A stretch of 64,000 nucleotides of DNA from Methylobacterium sp. GXS13. GTDB taxonomy: Bacteria; Pseudomonadota; Alphaproteobacteria; Rhizobiales; Beijerinckiaceae. Shown in pieces: positions 55,384-64,000 of this stretch; position 1 is the stretch's first letter, and each line of letters begins with the position of its first letter. The notes under the pieces are model-generated. The model worked only from the letters and a program-made list of their open reading frames with translations. It made no database searches and was not told the DNA's origin. Made by a program: the position numbers and the translations under genes. The stretch is taken from the NCBI RefSeq assembly GCF_001455965.1, contig NZ_LKKO01000001.1, forward strand, positions 186,001 to 250,000, in the 5' to 3' direction.

Positions 55384-56724
55384 TCAGTTCGGCAGGCTGG
55401 GCTTCTGCTGCTGCGGGGCCGGGGTGCCGTTGGCGGCGCCCTTCTGGATGCCGTGCAGGAAGTCGATCGCCGACAGGAGCTGCTTGTCCTTGGCCGGGTC
55501 CGGCGGGATGTAGGCGGAGGAGCCGCCGCGCTCGTCGGTATCCTTCTGCTTCAGGTGACCCTTGAGGCCGGCCTCACCCTTGGTCTCGTCCTTGCCCTTC
55601 AGCTCGTCGGGCACGTCCTGCAGCACCTCGATATCTGGCTCGATACCCTTCGCCTGGATCGAGCGGCCCGACGGCGTGTAGTAGCGCGCCGTGGTCAGCC
55701 GCAGGGCGCCCGAGCCGCCGAGCGGGATGATCGACTGGACGGAGCCCTTGCCGAAGGAGCGCGTGCCCATGATCGTCGCGCGCTTGTGATCCTGCAGGGC
55801 GCCGGCCACGATCTCCGAGGCCGAGGCCGAGCCGCCGTTGACCAGCACGACCACCGGCTTGCCCTTGGTCAGGTCGCCGGCCTTGGCCGAGAACCGCTGG
55901 GTCTCGTCCGGGTTGCGGCCGCGGGTGGAGACGATCTCGCCGCGGTCGAGAAAGCCGTCCGAGACCATCACGGCCTGGTCGAGCAGGCCGCCCGGGTTGT
56001 TGCGCAGGTCGACCACGTAGCCCTTGAGCTTGTCGGCGCCGATCTCGCCCGAGAGCTTCTCGATCGCCGCCCGCATGCCGTCGAAGGTCTGCTCGTTGAA
56101 CTGGGTCAGGCGGATATAGGCGACGTCGCCGCCCTCGACCTTCGAGCGCACCGGCTTGATCTTGATCACGTCGCGGGTGAGCGTGACGTCGATCGGGTCC
56201 TTCGACTCCTTGCGGGAGATCTTGAGCTTCACGGCCGAGTTCACCGGGCCGCGCATCTTGTCGACCGCCTGGTTCAGGGTCAGGCCCTGGACCTGATCGT
56301 CGTCGATCTGCGTGATGATGTCGTTGGCGAGCAGGCCCGCCTTGGCGGCCGGGGTGTCGTCGATCGGGGTGACGACCTTGATCAGGCCGTCCTCCATGGT
56401 GACCTCGATGCCCAGCCCGCCGAACTCGCCGCGGGTGGTGGTCTGCATGTCACGGAACGCCTTGGCGTCCATGTAGCTCGAATGCGGGTCGAGCGAGGTC
56501 AGCATGCCGTTGACGGCCGCCTCGATCATCTTCGACTCGTCCGGCTTCTCGACGTAGTCGGTGCGGACCTTCTCGAAGACGTCGCCGAACAGGCTGAGCT
56601 GGCGGTAGGTCTCAGCCGAAGCGGCGACCGCCCGCGGTCCCGACAGGAAGTCGGTCTGGGTCGCCACCATGGAGGTGCCGGCACCCAGGAAGGCGCCGAG
56701 CATGATCAGGGATGTCTTGCGCAT
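55384..56724 (-). CDS. ctpA: S41-family C-terminal processing peptidase
   Basis: A 446-residue periplasmic serine protease. An N-terminal signal anchor, a helical part, a PDZ domain (about 90-175) and the S41 core follow in order. The catalytic pair is probably Ser301 in GSASASE and Lys326 in SFGKGSVQ. The last 60 residues are low-complexity Lys/Pro/Gln-rich. It overlaps the envC-like gene by one base (TGATG), so the two are co-translated. In Pseudomonas, CtpA controls murein hydrolases. A terminator follows. Confidence 0.94.
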   Translation of the reverse strand: MRKTSLIMLGAFLGAGTSMVATQTDFLSGPRAVAASAETYRQLSLFGDVFEKVRTDYVEKPDESKMIEAAVNGMLTSLDPHSSYMDAKAFRDMQTTTRGEFGGLGIEVTMEDGLIKVVTPIDDTPAAKAGLLANDIITQIDDDQVQGLTLNQAVDKMRGPVNSAVKLKISRKESKDPIDVTLTRDVIKIKPVRSKVEGGDVAYIRLTQFNEQTFDGMRAAIEKLSGEIGADKLKGYVVDLRNNPGGLLDQAVMVSDGFLDRGEIVSTRGRNPDETQRFSAKAGDLTKGKPVVVLVNGGSASASEIVAGALQDHKRATIMGTRSFGKGSVQSIIPLGGSGALRLTTARYYTPSGRSIQAKGIEPDIEVLQDVPDELKGKDETKGEAGLKGHLKQKDTDERGGSSAYIPPDPAKDKQLLSAIDFLHGIQKGAANGTPAPQQQKPSLPN

Positions 56725-58088
56725 CAGCCGCGAACCTTCTCGCCAAGTATCTTGTCACTGGGGCTCTTCGCCCACCACGGCTCCGGATCGACGGAGCCGC
56801 CATCCTTCTTGAACTCGACGTAGAGGGTCGGCTCGCCATCGGACCCGGGCGGGCCCGCGCTACCCTCGCCCATGCTGCCCACGGGTTCCCCCGCAAGAAC
56901 GAACTGGCCGACCTCTACGCTAATCTGATCCATCCCCGCCAGCAGAAGATAGTAGCCATCGCCGGCGTTGATGATCAAGAGACGCCCATAGGACCGGAAC
57001 GGCCCGGCGAACTGCACCCAGCCGTCGGCCGGCGACGACACCAGCGCCTTCGGACGGGTGGTGAAGGAGACGCCGCGGGTGGTCCCGCCATTGCCATCGG
57101 GCTGGTTGAAGCCCCGCGCCAGCCGCCCACTCACGGGCCGCGGCACTTCGCCCCGCGCCTCCGCGAAATGCACTTTGGGTGCGAGGCGCGCGGGATCCCG
57201 GAAGCCCGCCGCGGCGAAACGCTCCTGCGTCACCCGCGCCTCGCGCTCGGCCGCGGCCTTGGCCTCCTCGGCGGACCGCTTGGACGCTGCGACCTCCGCC
57301 TCTGTGCGGTCGAGCAGGTCCTTCAGGGATTTCGCCTGGGCGCCGAGCTCGGCGGCGCGCTTGCGCTCCGCGGTCAGGCCGCTCTCGACATCCGCCTGCC
57401 GGGCGCGACGGGCGGTGACGAGGGCCTGGAGGCGTTGCTGCTCGCGGGCCCAGCCGGCGAGGTCGTTGGCCAGCCCCTCCTTGTCCTGGGCGATCAGGCC
57501 GCGCAGGCGGATCATCTCGGCGAGATCGGCCGCCAGGGTGTCGACCTCGCCGCGCAGCTCGGGCACCACGGCGCCGAGCAGCATCGAGGTGCGGATCACC
57601 GCGAGCACGTCCTCCGGGCTGACCAGCACGGCCGGCGGCGGCCGACGGCCCATCCGCTGGAGCGCCGCCAGGATCTCGGCGACGATGCCCCGGCGGGCAT
57701 GCAGCGAGCGCCGGATCGCGGCCTCGCTCTCGGTCATCGCCTTCAGGCGTTCCTCCAGTCGGCTCAACCGGTCCTCGGTGGCCTGCGCCTGACGTCCGGC
57801 ATCGAGGAGCGCGCTGTCGAGCTTGGCCCGGTCCGAGCCGATGGCGGCGATCTCGCTCTCGAACTGCGCCCGCTGGCCGGCGCTGGCGGCCAGCGCGTCC
57901 TGAACCCGCTTCAGGTTTTCGGCCCGACGCTCGCGCTCCTCGGTGGTGCGCTGGATTTTTTCCGCGTCGGTATTGGGAGCCGGGTCCTCGGCCCGCGACG
58001 GCCCGGCCGCGCAGGCCAGGGCAATCAGCACAAGCGCCCATCGGGTTGAACGCTGTCGGACGGCACGGGCGAGGCTGTCGAACCGCAC
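56724..58088 (-). CDS. envC: EnvC-like murein hydrolase activator (degenerate M23)
   Basis: A 454-residue periplasmic protein with a signal peptide, a long coiled-coil (about 35-290) and a C-terminal LytM/M23 domain (about 330-440). The zinc ligand His of HxxxD is absent (TTRGVSF), and the HxH position reads GYYLLLAG, so the domain cannot be catalytic. EnvC-type proteins activate amidases at the division site instead. It overlaps ctpA by one base and lies six bases after rlmH. Confidence 0.88.
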   Translation of the reverse strand: MRFDSLARAVRQRSTRWALVLIALACAAGPSRAEDPAPNTDAEKIQRTTEERERRAENLKRVQDALAASAGQRAQFESEIAAIGSDRAKLDSALLDAGRQAQATEDRLSRLEERLKAMTESEAAIRRSLHARRGIVAEILAALQRMGRRPPPAVLVSPEDVLAVIRTSMLLGAVVPELRGEVDTLAADLAEMIRLRGLIAQDKEGLANDLAGWAREQQRLQALVTARRARQADVESGLTAERKRAAELGAQAKSLKDLLDRTEAEVAASKRSAEEAKAAAEREARVTQERFAAAGFRDPARLAPKVHFAEARGEVPRPVSGRLARGFNQPDGNGGTTRGVSFTTRPKALVSSPADGWVQFAGPFRSYGRLLIINAGDGYYLLLAGMDQISVEVGQFVLAGEPVGSMGEGSAGPPGSDGEPTLYVEFKKDGGSVDPEPWWAKSPSDKILGEKVRG

Positions 58089-58094
58089 GATGCC

Positions 58095-58589
58095 TCAGCC
58101 CGGCTCGCCGCGGTGATACGGGTGGCCGGCCAGGATGGTCAGGCTGCGATAGATCTGTTCCAGGGCGAGCACGCGAACGAGTCCGTGGGGCAGGGTGGCG
58201 GCCCCGAAGGACAGAATCAGCTCCGCCTTCGTCCGAATTGAGGCATCGAGGCCGTCAGGACCGCCGATCGCCACCATCAGGGCCGGCCGCCCGGCATCTC
58301 GCCAGCCGGCGACGCGTTCGGCCAGGGCCTCGCTGGCGATATCCGAGCGCCCACGTTCGTCATAGGCCACCAGCACCCCGCCTGGCGGCAGATGTGCGAG
58401 CAGGGCGTTGGCCTCCTCGGCGCAGCGGTCTGGCGCCCGACGGGAGCGGGATTCGACGATCTCCACGCTGTCGCAGGCTGGAAAGCCGAGGCCGCGTCCG
58501 AGCTGCGCCGCCCGTTCGCGGTATCGTGACGCGAGCTCGCGCTCCGGGCCGGCCTTCAACCGGCCGATGGCTGCCAGGACGAGGCGCAC
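58095..58589 (-). CDS. rlmH: 23S rRNA (pseudouridine(1915)-N(3))-methyltransferase
   Basis: A 164-residue SPOUT methyltransferase that methylates pseudouridine 1915 in helix 69 of 23S rRNA. The SAM-knot residues appear in VAIGGPDGL, and LSFGAATLPHGLVRVLALEQIYRS matches the C-terminal family motif. Start is GTG at 58589. It lies six bases before envC and is separated from rsfS by 153 bases that contain a palindromic repeat. The length is normal for the family. Confidence 0.94.
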   Translation of the reverse strand: MRLVLAAIGRLKAGPERELASRYRERAAQLGRGLGFPACDSVEIVESRSRRAPDRCAEEANALLAHLPPGGVLVAYDERGRSDIASEALAERVAGWRDAGRPALMVAIGGPDGLDASIRTKAELILSFGAATLPHGLVRVLALEQIYRSLTILAGHPYHRGEPG

Positions 58590-58632
58590 GGGGACGGGGT
58601 CTCTTGCTGTGTCGGGTCGGATGTTGCCTCAC

Positions 58633-58724
58633 CGTCATTGCGAGCGCAGCGAAGCAACCCAGTGAGGCGATACATCCTGGGATCGCGCGCTGCCCTGGGT
58701 TGCTTCGCTACGCTCGCAATGACG
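58633..58724. repeat. 92-bp palindromic intergenic repeat
   Basis: Two 30-base arms (58633-58662 and 58695-58724) are complementary at 29 of 30 positions, with a 32-base loop. The arm starts with CGTCATTGCGAGCG, a common dispersed repeat in alphaproteobacteria. It lies in the rsfS-rlmH gap and would form a very stable hairpin in the operon transcript. Confidence 0.8.
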
Positions 58725-58742
58725 GCTTGGGTCAGCGGACCG

Positions 58743-59093
58743 CTAATCCGCCGCCAGGCCGACCGGGCGGTCAGCGCCCCACATCTTCTCGAGATTGTAG
58801 AAGCCGCGCACTTCCGGGCGGAAGATGTGAACGAGCACGTCGCCCGCATCGATCAGCACCCAGTCGCAGGCCGGCATGCCCTCGACCCGGGCGTTGCCGT
58901 AGCCGCGGCTCTTCATCTCCTGGATGAATTTGTCGGCGATCGAGCCGACATGGCGCTGCGACCGGCCGGACGCGATGATCATCGTGTCGGCGAGGGAGGT
59001 CTTGCCCGCGAGGTCGATCGCGATCGTCTCCTCGGCCTTCATCTCGTCGAGGCACGAGAGAGCGAGCGCCTTCAGGTCGTCCGAGCGGGCCAT
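58743..59093 (-). CDS. rsfS: Ribosome silencing factor
   Basis: A 116-residue RsfS protein that binds ribosomal protein L14 and blocks joining of the subunits. The core LDEMKAEETIAIDLAGKTSLADTMIIASGRSQRHV and CDWVLIDAGDVLVHIFRPEVRGFYNLEKMW are characteristic. ATG at 59093 is chosen; the frame is open further to about 59240, with a tandem 15-base repeat encoding ETIRT twice, but homology does not extend there. It follows nadD on the same strand. Confidence 0.92.
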   Translation of the reverse strand: MARSDDLKALALSCLDEMKAEETIAIDLAGKTSLADTMIIASGRSQRHVGSIADKFIQEMKSRGYGNARVEGMPACDWVLIDAGDVLVHIFRPEVRGFYNLEKMWGADRPVGLAAD

Positions 59094-59261
59094 CCCGGGC
59101 TCTTCCGGAACGGGGATATTGGTGCGGATGGTCTCCGTGCGGATGGTCTCGGGCAGCGTCCTGATTCCTCGTGATGTCGCGCCGCCCTCTTCGGACAAGC
59201 GAACCGATATGAAATTGGCGGTATCGGGCCGCGATTGCAACTGCGTCGCGTGCGGAGGGGC

Positions 59262-59864
59262 TTAAGCGCGGTGCCAGCCGTTGCGAATCTCGGTGGAGGA
59301 CAGGGGCGATCGAGGCCCATGGAGGAAGACCCAGGCCGGCGGCCGTCGCATCGGCAGGGTGTGCGCGGCTGCCTCGGGCACCCGGGCTCCGGCGAGCCGT
59401 TGCGCGGCCCGGGCGCTCAGCGGCGTCATCGTGAAGCCGGGCCGATCGATGATGGCGATCGGAACCAGCGTGGCAATCTCGGCACATCCTTTCCAGCGGT
59501 GGAAATTTCCGAGCGAGTCCGCCCCCATGATCCAGACGAACTGCACCCCGGGGCAGCGACGGGTCAGGTAGCGCAGGGTCTGGACCGTGAAGCGCACGCC
59601 CAACGCCGCCTCGATCCCGGTCACCGCGATGCGCGGGTGCCGGGCGATCTCCCGGGCCTGCGCGCAGCGCGCCTCCACGGAGGGGAGGGCGATCCGGCTC
59701 TTGAGCGGGTTGCCGGGGCTCACCAGCCACCACACCCGGTCGAGCCCGAGCCGGCGCAACGCCGTCACGGTGACGTGGCGGTGGCCGTGATGGGCGGGAT
59801 TGAAGGATCCGCCGTAGAGGCCGATCCGCATGCCGGGGGCGCTCGGCGGCAGGGTCAGCCGCAC
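59262..59864 (-). CDS. nadD: Nicotinate-nucleotide adenylyltransferase
   Basis: A 200-residue nucleotidyltransferase that makes deamido-NAD from nicotinate mononucleotide and ATP. The adenylate motif GGSFNPAHHGH (with HxGH) lies at residues 18-28 and SSTEIR near the end. The start GTG at 59864 is 20 bases after the proA stop; an ATG at 59831 would remove 11 residues and starts right at the homology. Found between proA and rsfS, a common order in alphaproteobacteria. Confidence 0.94.
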   Translation of the reverse strand: MRLTLPPSAPGMRIGLYGGSFNPAHHGHRHVTVTALRRLGLDRVWWLVSPGNPLKSRIALPSVEARCAQAREIARHPRIAVTGIEAALGVRFTVQTLRYLTRRCPGVQFVWIMGADSLGNFHRWKGCAEIATLVPIAIIDRPGFTMTPLSARAAQRLAGARVPEAAAHTLPMRRPPAWVFLHGPRSPLSSTEIRNGWHRA

Positions 59865-59883
59865 GCCGGGACTTCGCGTGGGA

Positions 59884-61182
59884 TCACGGGCGGATCTGAC
59901 CGCTGCCGTGGACCCGGTACTTGAAGGTGGTCAGCTGCTCGACGCCCACCGGGCCGCGGGCATGCATGCGGCCCGTGGCGATGCCGATCTCAGCGCCGAA
60001 TCCGAACTCGCCGCCATCGGCGAACTGGGTCGAGGCGTTGTGGGTGACGATCGCCGAATCGACCTCCGCCAGGAAGCGGGTCGCTTCAGCGCGGTCGGCC
60101 GTGATGATCGCATCGGTGTGGTGCGAGCTGTAGGTCTCGATATGCTCGATCGCAGCATCGATGCCGTCGACCACCCGGGCCGCGATGATCGCATCGAGAT
60201 ATTCCGTGTGCCAGTCATCCTCCGAGACGGCCGTCACCCGGGGATCCACCGCCTGGACCTCGGCATTGCCGCGCACGGCGCAGCCGACATCGAGCAGGGT
60301 GCGGATCAGGGGCGCGAGATGGGTCGCCGCGCAGGCGCGGTCGACCAGCAGGGTCTCGGCGGCGCCGCAGACGCTGGTCCGGCGCATCTTGCTGTTGAGC
60401 AGCACCGCCAGCGCCATGTCGAGATCCGCTGCGGCGGCCACGTAGACGTGGTTGACGCCGTCGAGATGGGCGAAGACCGGCACCCTTGCCTCGGCCTGGA
60501 CGCGCTCCACGAGGCCGCGCCCGCCCCGGGGCACGATCACGTCGACGGAGCCGTCGAGGCCGCCGAGCATCAGCCCGACCGCGGCGCGGTCCCGGGTCGG
60601 CACCAGCTGGATCGCGTCGGCGGGCAGGCCCGCCTCGGCCAAGCCCTCGCTCATCGCCTTGGCGATGGCCAGGGCGCTGCGATGGCTGTCCGAGCCGGCG
60701 CGCAGGATCGCGGCGTTGCCGGCCTTCAGGCAGAGTGCTCCAGCATCCGCAGTGACGTTCGGCCGGCTCTCGAAGATGACGCCGATCACGCCGAGCGGCA
60801 CGGCGATCCGCTCGATCAGCAGACCGTTCGGCCGCTCGATCGCAGCAAGCTGGCGCCCGACGGGATCGGCCAGGGAGCCGACCTTGTCGACGGAATCCGC
60901 GATGGCCGCGACCCGGCCGGCATCGAGGGCGAGCCGATCGACCAGAGCGGCGCTCTGCCCGGCCTGGCGGGCGGCGGCGACATCGCGGGCGTTCTCGCGC
61001 AGGATCTCCTCGGCATTCGCCCGCAGGCGCTCGGCGATGAACCGCAACGCCTGGTCCTTGGTCTGGGCCGAGGCGAGCGCCATGCGCCGGGCCGCGACAC
61101 GCGCCCGACGGCCGATCGCTGCCATCTGCTCCGGCAAGGTGTCGGCCGCGGCGAGATCCGATCTCAGGTTCAGGACGGGCAC
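59884..61182 (-). CDS. proA: Gamma-glutamyl phosphate reductase
   Basis: A 432-residue NADPH-dependent reductase that makes glutamate semialdehyde from glutamyl phosphate, the second step of proline synthesis. The catalytic Cys272 lies in RTSVCGAAE, and IFESRPNVT is another family block. GTG at 61182 is preferred because GAGG precedes it and homology begins there; a TTG at 61257 would add 25 residues without homology. It lies 161 bases downstream of proB, on the same strand. Confidence 0.95.
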   Translation of the reverse strand: MPVLNLRSDLAAADTLPEQMAAIGRRARVAARRMALASAQTKDQALRFIAERLRANAEEILRENARDVAAARQAGQSAALVDRLALDAGRVAAIADSVDKVGSLADPVGRQLAAIERPNGLLIERIAVPLGVIGVIFESRPNVTADAGALCLKAGNAAILRAGSDSHRSALAIAKAMSEGLAEAGLPADAIQLVPTRDRAAVGLMLGGLDGSVDVIVPRGGRGLVERVQAEARVPVFAHLDGVNHVYVAAAADLDMALAVLLNSKMRRTSVCGAAETLLVDRACAATHLAPLIRTLLDVGCAVRGNAEVQAVDPRVTAVSEDDWHTEYLDAIIAARVVDGIDAAIEHIETYSSHHTDAIITADRAEATRFLAEVDSAIVTHNASTQFADGGEFGFGAEIGIATGRMHARGPVGVEQLTTFKYRVHGSGQIRP

Positions 61183-61343
61183 GCTGGCGTCCTCGATGTT
61201 CGAGGGCCGCAGAAGCCGGCCCGACAGGGGGTGAGGCCGTATTTGCACATCGGGCAATGGGCCTACAAGAGTGCTGGACAGCCGATCGCGATAGAGATCG
61301 CGTGAGCGACGACTGGATTTATAATGATCGGCGTCAATCCGAT

Positions 61344-62459
61344 CTAGAACAATGCCAGATCATCCCGATGCACCATCCAGGCGCGGCCGGGATAGTTCAG
61401 CAGTTCGGGGATGCGCGCGCTCGGATGACCGATGATCAGCGCCGCCTCGGCGTTGTCGTAGGCCACGAGGCCGCGGCCGAGCACCCGCCCCTCGGGATCG
61501 CGGATCATCACGGCGTCGCCCCGGGAGAAGCTGCCCTCGATCGCCCGGACGCCCACCGGCAACAGGCTGGCCCCCCCCAGCAGGGCCTTGGCGGCTCCGG
61601 CATCGATGGTCAGCGTTCCCCGCGGCTCCAGGGAACCGGCGATCCAGGTCTTGCGCGCCGCGGTGGGCGTGGAGCCGGACAGGAACCAGGTGCAGCGCGC
61701 GCCCTCGCGCACCGCCTTCAGGGGGTTCTTGCCCCGCCCGTCCGCGATGACGAGGTGGGTGCCCCCGGAAGCCGCGATCTTGGCGGCTTCCACCTTCGTG
61801 CGCATGCCGCCCCGGGACAGCTCCGAGGCCGGCCCGCCGGCCATCGCCTCGATCTCCGGGGTGATGCGCTCCACCACCGGCAGGTGGCGCGCCTCCGGGT
61901 CGGATTGGGGCGGCGCGGTGTAGAGCCCGTCGATATCCGAGAACAGCACCAGCACGTCGGCGTCGATCATCGTGGCGACCCGGGCGGCGAGCCGGTCGTT
62001 GTCGCCGTAGCGAATCTCCGAGGTCGCCACCGTATCGTTCTCGTTGACCACCGGGACGGCGCGCATCTCCAGGAGCTTCAGCACGGTGGCCCGAGCGTTG
62101 AGGTAGCGGCGGCGCTCCTCGGTGTCCTGCGGGGTCACCAGGATCTGCCCCGCCACGATGCCGTGATGCCCGAGCGCCTCCGCCCAGTGCCGCGCCAGGG
62201 TGATCTGGCCGACCGAGGCCGCGCCCTGGCTCTCCTCCAGCCGCAGGATCCCGGGTGGCAGGCCGAGTACCGTCCGACCCAGCGCGATGCTGCCCGAGGA
62301 CACGACCAGCACGTCGACGCCCCGGCTATGCAACTCAGCGATGTCCTCGGCCAGAGCCGCCAACCAGGCATGGCGCAGCCGGCCGGCATTGCGATCGACC
62401 AGCAAGGCCGATCCGACCTTGATGACGACGCGGCGAAATTCTTCGAGGGCCGGGATCAT
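61344..62459 (-). CDS. proB: Glutamate 5-kinase
   Basis: A 371-residue amino-acid kinase that phosphorylates glutamate for proline synthesis. The kinase domain starts [12 protein letters not shown] and includes [16 protein letters not shown] and [12 protein letters not shown]-terminal PUA domain (about 280-371) is present, as in the feedback-inhibited enzymes. ATG at 62459 starts the homology; the longer frame upstream is without it. It follows obgE by 167 bases on the same strand and precedes proA. Confidence 0.95.
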   Translation of the reverse strand: MIPALEEFRRVVIKVGSALLVDRNAGRLRHAWLAALAEDIAELHSRGVDVLVVSSGSIALGRTVLGLPPGILRLEESQGAASVGQITLARHWAEALGHHGIVAGQILVTPQDTEERRRYLNARATVLKLLEMRAVPVVNENDTVATSEIRYGDNDRLAARVATMIDADVLVLFSDIDGLYTAPPQSDPEARHLPVVERITPEIEAMAGGPASELSRGGMRTKVEAAKIAASGGTHLVIADGRGKNPLKAVREGARCTWFLSGSTPTAARKTWIAGSLEPRGTLTIDAGAAKALLGGASLLPVGVRAIEGSFSRGDAVMIRDPEGRVLGRGLVAYDNAEAALIIGHPSARIPELLNYPGRAWMVHRDDLALF

Positions 62460-62626
62460 AATTCTTCGCCGAGACAGGTGACGCGGTGCGGTTTGGACGA
62501 AGTCCGCGCGAATGAACAGCGTTTGGACGAAGCGCAATCCCGCGCGGAAATCGGCTGGCCGACGTCTCGTCCGGCCCGCCGACCGCGCGCCGCCGCCAGA
62601 CTAGTGCCGGGTCGTCGCCCCGTGAC

Positions 62627-63774
<1,148 letters not shown>

Positions 63775-63836
63775 CGGATGCGGATCCGCGACCCGCACCG
63801 TCGTTCAGTCGGCGAGTACCGGCCTTCGCCGACCTT

Positions 63837-63860
63837 GAAGCCGCCTGCTCAGGCGGCTTC
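63837..63860. other. Perfect 11-bp hairpin over the GNAT stop codon
   Basis: GAAGCCGCCTG and CAGGCGGCTTC pair perfectly around a two-base loop (63837-63860). The stop codon of the minus-strand GNAT gene lies at its centre. No T-run follows on the minus strand, so it is a weak candidate terminator. Confidence 0.55.
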
Positions 63861-64000
63861 CGTCAATGCCGTCACAGCGGCGCTCGCCTGCCACTGCGCC
63901 CGATCCAAGTGGAACAGGTCCACGGACAGGTCGCCGCCCCGGGCCGGGAATGGCTTCGTGGCGGTGCCGGTCTGCGCGAAACCGCAAGCCTCCAGCACGC
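63849..64000 (-). CDS. GNAT-family acetyltransferase, C-terminal end
   Basis: The last 49 residues of a gene that enters from the right edge. The end reads VLEACGFAQTGTATKPFPARGG and ends LTEAA. LEACGF is the typical late motif of GNAT N-acetyltransferases (the xLxxxGF step), and such genes are usual upstream of obgE in Rhizobiales. With only this fragment, the assignment rests on one motif and context. The stop TGA lies at 63849-63851 inside a perfect hairpin. Confidence 0.6.
   Translation of the reverse strand, partial: VLEACGFAQTGTATKPFPARGGDLSVDLFHLDRAQWQASAAVTALTEAA

Overview
The window is a GC-rich chromosomal segment of an alphaproteobacterium, most likely Methylobacterium or Methylorubrum. 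This rests on overall gene content rather than on a marker gene. Clues are a MucR/Ros-type regulator, the very large NAD-specific glutamate dehydrogenase, a phasin, a pseudouridine synthase with a long Gly/Arg tail, a DUF6285 protein and the block obgE-proB-proA-nadD-rsfS-rlmH-envC-ctpA-deacetylase-rppH. No rRNA, tRNA, transposase, phage gene or CRISPR array was seen. The region looks like ordinary chromosome, dense in genes, with a few dispersed intergenic repeats.

Layout, left part (1-31 kb). The end of a histone-deacetylase-family gene is followed by two small secreted or membrane proteins. A minus-strand group carries a DSD1-family PLP enzyme and the dgoA-dgoK pair of D-galactonate catabolism. 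A complete branched-chain amino-acid type ABC transporter follows (livG, livF, binding protein, livH, livM), then a hypothetical gene and mutL. At 11.7-17.9 kb lies a catabolic cluster: acyl-CoA dehydrogenase, thiolase, SDR, APH-type kinase and DUF6285 protein, facing an acyl-CoA synthetase. Its composition matches the levulinate/4-hydroxyacid (Lva) pathway and adds a thiolase. Next come a phasin, an alpha/beta hydrolase, an XRE regulator with an unusual leader, a cupin, rsmD and the pseudouridine synthase. A small stress-like locus (DUF1328 and CsbD), tadA, an SDR, an outer-membrane beta-barrel divergent from a MucR regulator lacking zinc ligands, a LacI regulator and an MFS exporter complete this part.

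Middle part (31-53 kb). The 1614-residue glutamate dehydrogenase is divergent from a MarR regulator that leads two MFS transporters. A DoxX protein, a DHA2-type MFS exporter, a DUF3313 lipoprotein, guaB, panE, a small lipoprotein, an RsmB-like methyltransferase, a Tat-like secreted hydrolase, an O-antigen-ligase-like membrane protein, DUF2937, WD40 and DUF1275 proteins, a lone receiver domain and a secreted hypothetical follow.

Right part (52.7-64 kb). This is a minus-strand housekeeping run. It covers ribosome and translation factors (obgE, rsfS, rlmH), proline synthesis (proB, proA), NAD synthesis (nadD), envelope processing (envC-like, ctpA, a divergent polysaccharide deacetylase) and rppH, with a GNAT gene entering from the right edge.

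The most interesting items are the Lva-like operon with its kinase, DUF6285 and Asp-variant dehydrogenase, the zinc-less MucR, and a two-copy inverted intergenic element of about 160-175 bp.
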